A model generated the notes under the pieces. The model searched no databases and was not told the origin of the DNA. It was given only the letters and a program-made list of their open reading frames with translations. A stretch of DNA of 5,640 nt from Spirochaetales bacterium UBA4629 (GTDB taxonomy: Bacteria > Spirochaetota > Spirochaetia > Sphaerochaetales > Sphaerochaetaceae). The stretch is taken from the NCBI GenBank assembly GCA_002406055.1, contig DHMZ01000036.1:207-5846 (forward strand), written 5' to 3'. Positions 1-4,786 of the stretch are shown here, piece by piece (within the stretch, counting starts at the first letter, position 1; each line of letters opens with the position of its first letter). The position numbers and the translations under genes were made by a program.

Positions 1-9
1 ACTACCAAT

Positions 10-22
10 AAAGCTTCGCTTT
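10..22. other. Small perfect hairpin (5-bp stem, 3-base loop)
   Basis: AAAGC and GCTTT pair around a TTC loop (GAA when read on the minus strand). It lies about 60 bases beyond the stop codon of the minus-strand fragment at 83-328. On the plus strand it is followed by one more T and then AGC, and on the minus strand by ATTGG, so there is no real U-tract on either side. It could be a weak terminator remnant or chance. The rest of 1-82 shows no gene. Confidence 0.2.
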
Positions 23-82
23 TAGCATTTAAAGCAATCTGATTGCACAGAATAAGACAGTCATCCCCCAAGATAGACCTCA

Positions 83-328
83 TCAAGCCATCTCCATGAC
101 AACAAGTTCTCTTGGGAGGTTGATGATTTTCAACCTCTCAAACCAAAGCTTGGTGGAGGTTCCCTGATGGCGCTTGATATGGCTGTTGATGATGTAATAG
201 TCCGCTTGGTACTCGTCCATCAAGTCTGAGAAGGCAGCCTTGATGCGAGAGCACTTTTCGTTGATGGCATTGTCCAGTGGATTGACCAAACGATTCACCG
301 TCTCTATAATCTTGTCTGGATGATAGAA
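83..328 (-). pseudogene. C-terminal fragment of an unrecognised protein
   Basis: The minus-strand frame is open from 328 and ends at TGA 85-83. The only in-frame start-like codon is a GTG at 298, but protein-like sequence continues upstream of it (FYHPDKIIETVNRLVNPLDN) until a TAG at 331-329. That TAG lies inside the nitroreductase remnant, so the gene is cut off rather than starting here. The ~81 remaining residues look helical, with charged segments (NEKCSRIKAAFSDLMDEY) and a basic-aromatic stretch (INSHIKRH, KLWFERLKI). I do not recognise the family with certainty. I have a weak, unverified impression of the end of a hypothetical protein (DUF6043-like) carried on Bacteroidetes mobile elements. 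The join to the next remnant falls at roughly 318-328. It is probably not functional. Confidence 0.5.
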
Positions 329-646
329 CTATTGCTACGCGCAGCCATGGCCGCACCATCAGCTTGCAACAAGCAGCCGTGGCATTTCGTGGTCATCAAT
401 GACCGAAAGATGCTGGACAAGATACCTTCGTTCAGCCCATACGCCAGCATGGTGAGGGAAGCACCACTCGCCATCGTGGTCTGCGGAGACCTAGACAAAG
501 CATTGGATGGATGGGAACAAGAGTTCTGGATACAGGATTGTGCAGCTGCGACAGAGAATATTCTTCTGATGGCTCATGGACTGGGACTTGGGACGGTTAT
601 TATTATATGCAAAGGTAGTGCTTTTACTTCATTATATTTGTATTGA
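320..646 (+). pseudogene. Nitroreductase-family internal fragment, both ends missing
   Basis: The translated segment carries hallmarks of the FMN-dependent nitroreductase family: LLRAAMAAPSACNKQPWHFV near the start (the early FMN-contacting SACNKQPW region), then SMVREAPLAIVVCGD, and FWIQDCAAATENILLMAHGL followed by GLGTV. Family members are usually 160-200 residues. Here the N-terminal helix with the conserved RRSVR-type motif is absent, and after GLGTV (about 600) the expected WTGVYP-type continuation is replaced by the unrelated low-complexity tail IIICKGSAFTSLYLY. Recognisable homology therefore spans only about 323-600. The ATG at 320 sits at the left junction and is probably accidental. 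Base composition is visibly more GC-rich than the operon to the right. Without both ends the protein could not form the normal dimeric flavin site, so I call it a pseudogene. Confidence 0.85.
610..617 (-). promoter_or_regulatory. Orphan Bacteroidetes -7 promoter box (TACCTTTG)
   Basis: Read on the minus strand, 617-610 is TACCTTTG, a full match to the Bacteroidetes -7 consensus TAnnTTTG. I see no convincing -33 TTTG element about 20 bases upstream. Transcription from here would run immediately into the reverse complement of the nitroreductase fragment, whose homology ends at about 600. The promoter therefore seems to have lost its own gene at that junction. Confidence 0.4.
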
Positions 647-711
647 GCTTAAGCATTTTCCAACATCTCAAGTTACTCGCCTCTTTTTCATCAAATATTG
701 ATAGAACATCT

Positions 712-983
712 CTAGCATGAAATAATCTGCCAGGAGTCTATGCTTCTCCTATCAGCTGAAAAGTTAATGCCAACCTTATATACCTTTCTGCCATCTTCCG
801 CAAAAGCCGCCGCATAGTTTTTGTCACAGATTTGCCGTATAGCAACCTGAGCATCCTGCTCATATTTCAATTCGAGGACATAGATGCTAGTCTTGGTAAA
901 CAATACCATATCTATGCGCCCATCTGCCGTTGGCACATATTCTCGAAAGTTTGTATTCCAAGTGGATATTTTCTACCTTCCAT
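712..983 (-). pseudogene. PD-(D/E)XK nuclease / AAA-ATPase-like protein, internally deleted and frameshifted
   Basis: From the ATG at 983 the frame reads MEGRKYPLGIQTFE, the standard opening of the AAA-ATPase-like plus PD-(D/E)XK proteins common in Bacteroidetes, which are usually about 500 residues. It then jumps, one frame off, into REYVPTADGRIDMVLF and on to the end at TAG 714-712. This second part is the C-terminal nuclease core: the D of GRIDMV and the E and K of LELK are the catalytic D...ExK residues, followed by AIRQICDKNYAAAFAEDGRK and VGINFSADRRSIDSW. The ATPase domain and linker, several hundred residues, are missing. The bases ACTTTCGAG (950-942) at the join fit both flanks, which suggests deletion through short homology. 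An isolated in-frame GTG (936) could start a 74-residue nuclease-like stub, but function is unlikely. Confidence 0.85.
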
Positions 984-1008
984 AAGCCTAACTACTTCTA
1001 TTTTTTGG

Positions 1009-1016
1009 CAAAGATA
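1009..1016 (-). promoter_or_regulatory. Bacteroidetes -7 box (TATCTTTG) of the nuclease pseudogene
   Basis: Minus-strand 1016-1009 is TATCTTTG, matching TAnnTTTG, 25 bases before the ATG at 983. A T-rich stretch around 1037-1043 could stand in for the -33 element but is not a clean TTTG. The promoter and start codon of the pseudogene thus survive intact although its interior is gone. Confidence 0.5.
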
Positions 1017-1048
1017 CAACAAAAAGTTGAATATCCGTGAAAAATGAT

Positions 1049-1068
1049 GAGAAATAGTTATTTTTCTC
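1049..1068 (-). terminator. Weak terminator-like hairpin at the end of the lipoprotein gene
   Basis: GAGAAA and TTTCTC form a 6-bp stem around an 8-base loop that contains the stop codon of the 1504-1058 gene. Downstream on the minus strand comes ATCATTTTT, a short T-rich run. The stem is weak, so this is only a candidate end of the right-to-left transcription unit. It does coincide with the boundary between the gene run and the pseudogene region. Confidence 0.35.
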
Positions 1069-1504
1069 TGCCATGATCCCCGATCGTATCACATGGGAGA
1101 CAAGAAGTGCTGTCTTTGCATGTGGCGTTGCTATTAGCTTGCGCCTCCATGCTCTTCGACAGTTCCAAGTATATTGTGCCCGTTAAGATTAAAGCAGCCG
1201 GATTTTGTTTTTCCAGTTTTTTCATAGTTTTGGTAAACATGCCTTCGGCCTTGAGCATTCTCTTGGCCGATTGCGCCAAGAAATTAATCTGTTCCATACT
1301 CAGATGAGGCTTCTCTCCTTTTTTCACATTAACAGATGCCGCCTCCATGTGAGCTAAAAATCGTTCCTTCGGATTCAAGGCAGACAAAGCCGCTTTCTTG
1401 GTATTCTGGTCCAACGCTGTAGCTTCGGATGAAGAGCAAGAAGCGAATAAACTAATTAACACGGAGAGAGAAAACATCCCCATTAACATTTTAAATTTCT
1501 TCAT
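1058..1504 (-). CDS. Small lipoprotein, paralog of the 5415-4771 lipoprotein
   Basis: 148 residues. I chose the ATG at 1504, giving MKKFKMLMGM and then a hydrophobic stretch ending in LFASC with C23 as the lipidated cysteine; an upstream in-frame ATG at 1594 would put 30 poorly hydrophilic residues before this signal. The mature protein is mostly helical. Residues 59-88 (NVKKGEKPHLS, QINFLAQSAKRMLKAEG) and LILTGTIY at 105-112 closely match the lipoprotein at 5415-4771, so the two are paralogs. This copy is about 65 residues shorter and ends differently, with C129 and a C135-L-P-C138 pair near the terminus. The bases around the start (1475-1529) are also shared with the paralog. The family is unknown to me. 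The signal implies envelope location; a redox role for the CLPC tail is speculation. Confidence 0.85.
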   Translation of the reverse strand: MKKFKMLMGMFSLSVLISLFASCSSSEATALDQNTKKAALSALNPKERFLAHMEAASVNVKKGEKPHLSMEQINFLAQSAKRMLKAEGMFTKTMKKLEKQNPAALILTGTIYLELSKSMEAQANSNATCKDSTSCLPCDTIGDHGREK

Positions 1505-1529
1505 AACTTGTAGTTTTAAATTATTAATA
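1475..1529 (-). repeat. Shared start region, copy next to the short lipoprotein
   Basis: Fifty-five bases covering the first ten codons and 25 bases of leader align without gaps to 5386-5440, with about 47 identical positions by eye. The match includes the leader run TATTAATAATTTAAAA (minus strand) and the codons for KMLMGM. Unlike the copies at 3626 and 5386, it is not preceded by the tail of a thioredoxin-like gene. Confidence 0.75.
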
Positions 1530-1565
1530 ATCGAGTTTAACATTTCAACTAGTTCTAGATGAACT

Positions 1566-1583
1566 AAAAAAGAATAAATTCTT
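1566..1583 (-). terminator. AT-only hairpin with U-tract after the periplasmic protein gene
   Basis: On the minus strand AAGAA, a TTTA loop and TTCTT form a 5-bp stem followed directly by TTTT (1569-1566), 17 bases past the stop codon at 1602-1600. The layout is that of an intrinsic terminator but the stem has only one G-C pair, so at most it would be a leaky attenuator before the 1504-1058 lipoprotein. Confidence 0.3.
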
Positions 1584-1599
1584 ACAGTAGGCAAATTTG

Positions 1600-2130
1600 T
1601 TATTGAAGTTTTAAAGTAAAGACTCTACCTACATAGATTTTCTTTTCTTGGTCACCAGAGAAATAGCATAAATTGCCACAGATATTACCACCAAACATAT
1701 TCTTTTTTTTACTATAAAAGAAATGTATTATTGCCTCATCAAATACCTTAGAAAAAAGAGCGTTTTTAGCTAATGCTCCTGTCAATTGAATATTTTTTGA
1801 GATTATGATAACATCTTGACCAATCCGTTTGAAAACGATTTCAAGTACTACGTGAATATCATCACCTGACATTGGAGAATATAATACATATCTAGCATAA
1901 TGACAACTATCTGATAATGCCAAGCTTGGACTTATTCCTTCTTTAGCTTCACGACTACGAACTTCTAAGATAGAATCAGAAGCATTTTTTTCAGTCTCTG
2001 TGATTAAATCCATTTTTTTCAAGAAATCTACGGCGCTATGTTTTTGAACGAAGGCTTTAGCCATAGAATGATTCTGTGCATTTGCCTGAATAGCTAACAT
2101 CAAACAAAAAAATAACATCATTGCTTTCAT
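1600..2130 (-). CDS. Exported periplasmic protein of unknown function
   Basis: 176 residues. The N-terminus MKAMMLFFCLMLAIQANAQN is a clear signal peptide with a probable cut after ANA (residue 18) and no lipobox, so the mature protein should be soluble in the periplasm or outside the cell. An early amphipathic segment (FVQKHSAVDFLKKMDL) is followed by alternating strands, including IHVVLEIVFKRIGQDVIII, which suggest a small alpha/beta fold. Cysteines occur in DSCHYAR and in GGNICGNLCYF. The start codon overlaps the stop of the preceding gene as ATGA (2130-2127), a classic sign of translational coupling, so the product probably works with that lipoprotein. Codons for the YSKKKN segment contain a run of eight A. 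I recognise no family. Confidence 0.85.
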   Translation of the reverse strand: MKAMMLFFCLMLAIQANAQNHSMAKAFVQKHSAVDFLKKMDLITETEKNASDSILEVRSREAKEGISPSLALSDSCHYARYVLYSPMSGDDIHVVLEIVFKRIGQDVIIISKNIQLTGALAKNALFSKVFDEAIIHFFYSKKKNMFGGNICGNLCYFSGDQEKKIYVGRVFTLKLQ

Positions 2131-2792
2131 CCTCTAAAACTCCAACTTATTTGGCTTCTACAATCTAGATAATAATCATAAATGCCACTATAATAAACAT
2201 TAATAAAACCATATCCAGCAGCTCCATATTGAAAATGGCCACTAAAATTAAAAGTATAATCGAAATCATCATAATAAACTCCCGCATATCCTCCTTTGTT
2301 AGAAATTCTATCAAAAGCTGTACCGTACAAACCGCTAACCGAAGCTTCAACAAACACAAAAGTTTCTGTTGTGTTTTTTACTTTGTTGAGTACATGATAC
2401 ATTTGTATTTTACAGTTGCAAGTATATGTACCTTCAACTTTAGTAGGATATTCATACTCAGGTTCTTCAATCAATTCAAGTTCTGAGCGTGTCTTAAGTT
2501 TTTTATGCTTAGATACATTTCTAAACATTACAGCTTCACCTTTTTTAATGTTTTTTATTGGGTATGTCCCCTTTATGCGACTAAGTAATTCTAGCTCATT
2601 TTTAAAAGCTTGCACTTCTTTTGCTGTAACTTCTTTAAAATCTTTTAAAGGTTCAAACTCCATGCCATATTGCTTTGCGATTTCAACTAAGTCATTCACA
2701 ATATACTTCTTTTGAGCATGTGAGTCTTCCTCCTCAACAGAGCAACATACAAATGTGAGGGAAAAAAGAAAGAAAAAAAGAATTTTTCTCAT
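2127..2792 (-). CDS. Surface-type lipoprotein of unknown function
   Basis: 221 residues. MRKILFFFLFSLTFVCC is a lipoprotein signal with C16 or C17 as the lipid site. SVEEEDS follows at once, an acidic run resembling the Bacteroidetes lipoprotein export signal that sends lipoproteins to the outer face of the outer membrane, so surface exposure is likely. Residues 30-75 look helical. From about 115 onward the protein turns beta-rich and full of Tyr, Phe and Gly (for example KGGYAGVYYDDFDYTFNF and YGAAGYGFINVYYSGIYDYY), as in secreted beta-sandwich or adhesive domains. C125, C127 and C211 could form disulfides. The last codons, AGA GGA TGA, also supply a purine-rich stretch before the coupled downstream ATG. 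It is preceded by a 142-base leader with possible structure. No family recognised. Confidence 0.85.
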   Translation of the reverse strand: MRKILFFFLFSLTFVCCSVEEEDSHAQKKYIVNDLVEIAKQYGMEFEPLKDFKEVTAKEVQAFKNELELLSRIKGTYPIKNIKKGEAVMFRNVSKHKKLKTRSELELIEEPEYEYPTKVEGTYTCNCKIQMYHVLNKVKNTTETFVFVEASVSGLYGTAFDRISNKGGYAGVYYDDFDYTFNFSGHFQYGAAGYGFINVYYSGIYDYYLDCRSQISWSFRG

Positions 2793-2934
2793 AAAATAAA
2801 ATTTTGTTAATTAAATGATGTCATTTTGTGACCCTTCAGTATATTTACCATAGGTATGTATGCTACATACATCTTGAACTGGTCACGAGTTCATCCTATT
2901 AATATTTGTACTTACTTTATACTCATAATTATTA
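2793..2934 (-). promoter_or_regulatory. Leader of the surface lipoprotein gene with possible RNA fold
   Basis: No gene is seen in these 142 bases. On the transcribed strand ATGTATG and CATACAT pair around a 3-base loop (2856-2872). GAACT and AGTTC pair (2876-2880 with 2888-2892), and the loop of that hairpin contains GTGACC, which is complementary to GGTCAC read from 2833-2828. A second inverted repeat, AAATGA/TCATTT, lies at 2813-2826, 21 bases before the boundary with the ATG. I see no TAnnTTTG box. It matches no riboswitch I know. Confidence 0.35.
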
Positions 2935-3087
2935 CTAAATTATAAGTATGAGACGAGCTTGGTTCGTCTTGAAAGAATCCATTATCTCATTACGTGCTCT
3001 CTTGGAGAGCATACACAAGAATAGAGCTACAGCCAATAATGAAAAAAGAAAAATTTTACAAACCATAATCTTAAGTTTTAAATTCAT
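2935..3087 (-). CDS. Possible 50-residue membrane peptide
   Basis: ATG at 3087 opens a 50-codon frame ending at TAG 2937-2935. The product begins MNLKLKIMVCKIFLFSLLAV, has one hydrophobic helix (about residues 9-27) with a basic start, then a short charged tail, SKRARNEIMDSFKTNQARL. This is either a single-pass membrane peptide or the surviving N-terminus, signal-anchor included, of a longer envelope protein that was cut short. It lies 51 bases after the 3342-3139 gene on the same strand. A perfect 7-bp hairpin (2995-3011) lies within the reading frame. No homolog comes to mind, and a frame this short can arise by chance. Confidence 0.4.
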   Translation of the reverse strand: MNLKLKIMVCKIFLFSLLAVALFLCMLSKRARNEIMDSFKTNQARLILII

Positions 3088-3117
3088 TTGTGAGTTTTAC
3101 CAATCATAATCTCTTGT

Positions 3118-3138
3118 AATCTAAATCAAATTTAGATT
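3118..3138 (-). other. Perfect 9-bp hairpin directly after a stop codon
   Basis: AATCTAAAT and ATTTAGATT pair around a 3-base loop, starting at the base after the stop codon of the 3342-3139 gene. On the minus strand no U-tract follows (TACAAGAG does), so it does not look like an ordinary intrinsic terminator. It could instead stabilise the 3' end of the upstream part of the transcript. Minus-strand 3134-3127 within it is TAAATTTG, a formal match to the -7 box, but without a visible -33 element. Confidence 0.4.
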
Positions 3139-3342
3139 TTACAGGGTCAAATACATTTGAACCCCATCATTTTTCTTTCCATAAACAAGAAACTTAGCGT
3201 GTAAATAATTGCCTCGAAAACCTGTGGCAACATGAGAAATACGTGTTGCTCTGAGAATAGCAGGATTTTCATCCGGCAGCGATTCATGAGCAGACAGTTG
3301 AAGGCAAAACGCCATCAATGACAAAATCAAAACTTTCTTCAT
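3139..3342 (-). CDS. Small exported protein of unknown function
   Basis: 67 residues. MKKVLILSLMAFCLQLSAHE is a typical signal peptide, with a likely cut after LSA (residue 18) leaving a mature peptide of about 49 residues. The mature part starts acidic (ESLPDENP) and becomes basic and strand-like (RATRISHVATGFRGNYLHAK, FLVYGKKNDG). It has no cysteine after the signal. The gene starts four bases after the stop of the 3655-3347 membrane gene, so it is very probably the last member of the tight run. The length and abrupt end fit either a genuine secreted peptide, as several Bacteroidetes envelope clusters encode, or a shortened larger protein. Nothing lets me choose a family. Confidence 0.7.
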   Translation of the reverse strand: MKKVLILSLMAFCLQLSAHESLPDENPAILRATRISHVATGFRGNYLHAKFLVYGKKNDGVQMYLTL

Positions 3343-3346
3343 AACT

Positions 3347-3655
3347 TTATTTTTTCAAATTAGCAAAATTATTTTTTGTTATATTCTTGATTATAATTAG
3401 TGTCAATCCATACAGACCTAAAGGTACCAGAAAACTATATAGCCACCCCCAATGTAATGAGAATTTCAAGAAATACATCAAGAAAGAAGAATACATGAAA
3501 GAAGATATAGAAGAAGCTTTATCATATCTTTTAGTCTTAAAGTTTTTATAATTGTAAAATACCATTATAAAAAAACATACAATACTAAATATTAAAAAAC
3601 ATACATCTAGATATCTATATCCATACATCCCCATTAAAAATTTAATCTTACTCAT
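3347..3655 (-). CDS. Small three-helix membrane protein with borrowed lipoprotein-type start
   Basis: 102 residues. It opens with MSKIKFLMGM, almost the same ten residues as the two lipoproteins (MSKLKMLMGM, MKKFKMLMGM), but then departs completely: no lipobox follows. Predicted membrane segments lie at about 15-36 (VCFLIFSIVCFFIMVFYNY), 50-66 and 70-89, and the end is basic (NITKNNFANLKK). The start codon context and the end of the upstream gene are also duplicated at 5386-5577, so the first codons look transplanted onto an unrelated membrane protein by duplication or gene conversion. An original start may have been the ATG at codon 8 or 10. Spacing is 23 bases from the upstream gene and four to the downstream one, consistent with an operon. 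Function unknown. Confidence 0.75.
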   Translation of the reverse strand: MSKIKFLMGMYGYRYLDVCFLIFSIVCFFIMVFYNYKNFKTKRYDKASSISSFMYSSFLMYFLKFSLHWGWLYSFLVPLGLYGLTLIIIKNITKNNFANLKK

Positions 3656-3810
3656 AATTTAAACTTTTAATATTAATACTACTTATTCACTTCTTGGATA
3701 ATCATCTTTGAGACCTTTTCGTTTTTCATTGGATTGCCAATGATCACTACTTGATTTTGCTTATCCAACAGCATACAATGATATATCTCATCTTCTGGTA
3801 TCTGTGGATT
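3626..3810 (-). repeat. Direct repeat, copy 1 (thioredoxin-gene tail + spacer + leader codons)
   Basis: This segment holds the first ten codons of the 102-residue membrane protein (3626-3655), a 23-base spacer and the last 44 codons of the thioredoxin-like gene (3679-3810). It matches 5386-5577. In the gene-tail part I count four mismatches and no gaps up to about 3810, then similarity falls away sharply. The spacer differs by an indel of seven bases. Confidence 0.85.
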
Positions 3811-4206
3811 TGAATTCCAAAAATTATTAGTCCTATCAATATAAACTGGCCACTTGTACTGATGATTACGTAAAACTGATTTTACACTCATGTACTCATC
3901 AAGCTTAGGTGATAACACAAATATCAAGTCCAACCTATTTGGTTTAATGGCAGACAAGAAAGCCTTCCACTCATCCAAAGACTTGACGTAGCAAGGAGTA
4001 CAGACCAGAGAGTCACGAAAGACCAATAGTTTGTAAGGTCTACTTGGAATCTCAGCATTTCCTGTACACATTTCCAAACTTTTCGGAAAGCTAATCTGAC
4101 TATTTTTCAAAGAATCATAATCCCTCGTTGACAGCTTGTCACTACTACATGAAGCCAATAGAAAAACTATCGGTAAAATCACAAAACTATATATCTTTCT
4201 TCTCAT
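3679..4206 (-). CDS. Thioredoxin-like lipoprotein with CTPC motif
   Basis: 175 residues. MRRKIYSFVILPIVFLLASC is a textbook lipoprotein signal (LASC, lipid on C20), so the protein is anchored in the envelope. A strand, YKLLVFRDSLV, leads into C69-T-P-C72 and a helix (YVKSLDEWKAFLSAI), the arrangement of a thioredoxin-fold CxxC site. Then come LDLIFVLSPK, the segment WPVYID, and C-terminal strands CMLLDKQNQVVIIGNPM and a final helix. This resembles the thioredoxin/TlpA-like domains of Bacteroidetes lipoproteins that carry a single cysteine pair and end in an IGNP-type motif. A thiol-disulfide exchange role in the envelope is the natural reading; partners are unknown, though the neighbouring lipoproteins contain cysteines. 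It begins one base after the preceding stop, and its last 44 codons recur at 5577-5446. Confidence 0.85.
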   Translation of the reverse strand: MRRKIYSFVILPIVFLLASCSSDKLSTRDYDSLKNSQISFPKSLEMCTGNAEIPSRPYKLLVFRDSLVCTPCYVKSLDEWKAFLSAIKPNRLDLIFVLSPKLDEYMSVKSVLRNHQYKWPVYIDRTNNFWNSNPQIPEDEIYHCMLLDKQNQVVIIGNPMKNEKVSKMIIQEVNK

Positions 4207-4207
4207 T

Positions 4208-4786
4208 TTATTTAAAATTAAATATCCACATAAGTGCTACATCTATAGCAGAAGCTAACAACAGCAGTCGAGAGACTTTTCTGCTACGCATAAGATACTT
4301 CGAAGGGTATAACTCATGCACAACTGTAAGCCATGGCAACAAGGAATAGTTCATATAGTCGAGCAAGCTCAAGCGATAAGAATTATTGCTATAAATAACA
4401 TAATAAAACAAATTGGAAATTATCCAAAATCCTCCAGCAACTAATAAATACCGGACATACCCATTATAATCAAAAGAAGTTTTTATTGATTGTTTCTTAA
4501 ACTTATGTTTTGCTAAATAATAACAGATATAACTAGATAAGAACATCACATATGCAGAGAGAAAAGCACTAATAACAATACTTAGTTGAAAATACCACAT
4601 CAACAACCAAGCTAATCCCCAGAAAGATATTTGGCGACTAACCTCACCAATTTTCCGTTCTCTAATCGTTATATTCGTCATCATATTATTTTTTAAAAAT
4701 AAAGGATACCAATAATATACACAAGAAAGTATGATAAAAAATAGATCAAAAAATACCCATCCTGTTTGAATCATGATTTCATACAT
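4208..4786 (-). CDS. Multi-pass inner-membrane protein of unknown function
   Basis: 192 residues from the ATG at 4786, which overlaps the upstream gene by 16 bases. A second ATG at 4774 would give 188 residues and the classic 4-base ATGA overlap, and may be the true start; both keep the same protein. Hydrophobic segments lie at about 8-31 (VFFDLFFIILSCVYYWY), two closely spaced at 53-91, one at 112-132 and one at 173-189, with a weaker one at 144-158. Charged loops include TIRERKIGEVSRQ and KHKFKKQSIK. There is no CxxC pair, so it is not an obvious DsbD-, MauE- or VKOR-type electron carrier, although it sits directly before the thioredoxin-like gene. Aromatic-rich composition and five or six passes give no family I can name. 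Confidence 0.8.
   Translation of the reverse strand: MYEIMIQTGWVFFDLFFIILSCVYYWYPLFLKNNMMTNITIRERKIGEVSRQISFWGLAWLLMWYFQLSIVISAFLSAYVMFLSSYICYYLAKHKFKKQSIKTSFDYNGYVRYLLVAGGFWIISNLFYYVIYSNNSYRLSLLDYMNYSLLPWLTVVHELYPSKYLMRSRKVSRLLLLASAIDVALMWIFNFK

Noticed and set aside
832..1047. Plus-strand 71-codon open frame
   Set aside because: It is the reverse of the nuclease pseudogene, its composition is not protein-like for this genome, and no start signal is seen.
1505..1594. Upstream in-frame extension of the 148-residue lipoprotein
   Set aside because: The added 30 residues would precede a complete lipoprotein signal, and the corresponding bases near the start match the non-coding leader of the paralog at 5416-5440.
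1692..1699. TATGTTTG on the minus strand as an internal promoter
   Set aside because: It matches the -7 box only by formal pattern, lies inside a coding region and has no -33 partner.
2165..2359. Second minus-strand frame within the surface lipoprotein gene
   Set aside because: It is a hydrophobic-looking shadow created by the AT-rich Tyr/Phe codons of the real frame.
2229..2715. Two plus-strand open frames (2229-2486, 2416-2715)
   Set aside because: Both lie opposite the well-supported lipoprotein gene at 2792-2127 and have no recognisable features.
2757..2782. T-rich tract at the start of the surface lipoprotein gene as a phase-variation switch
   Set aside because: The longest single run is only seven T, interrupted by C, and it simply encodes the Phe/Leu-rich signal peptide.
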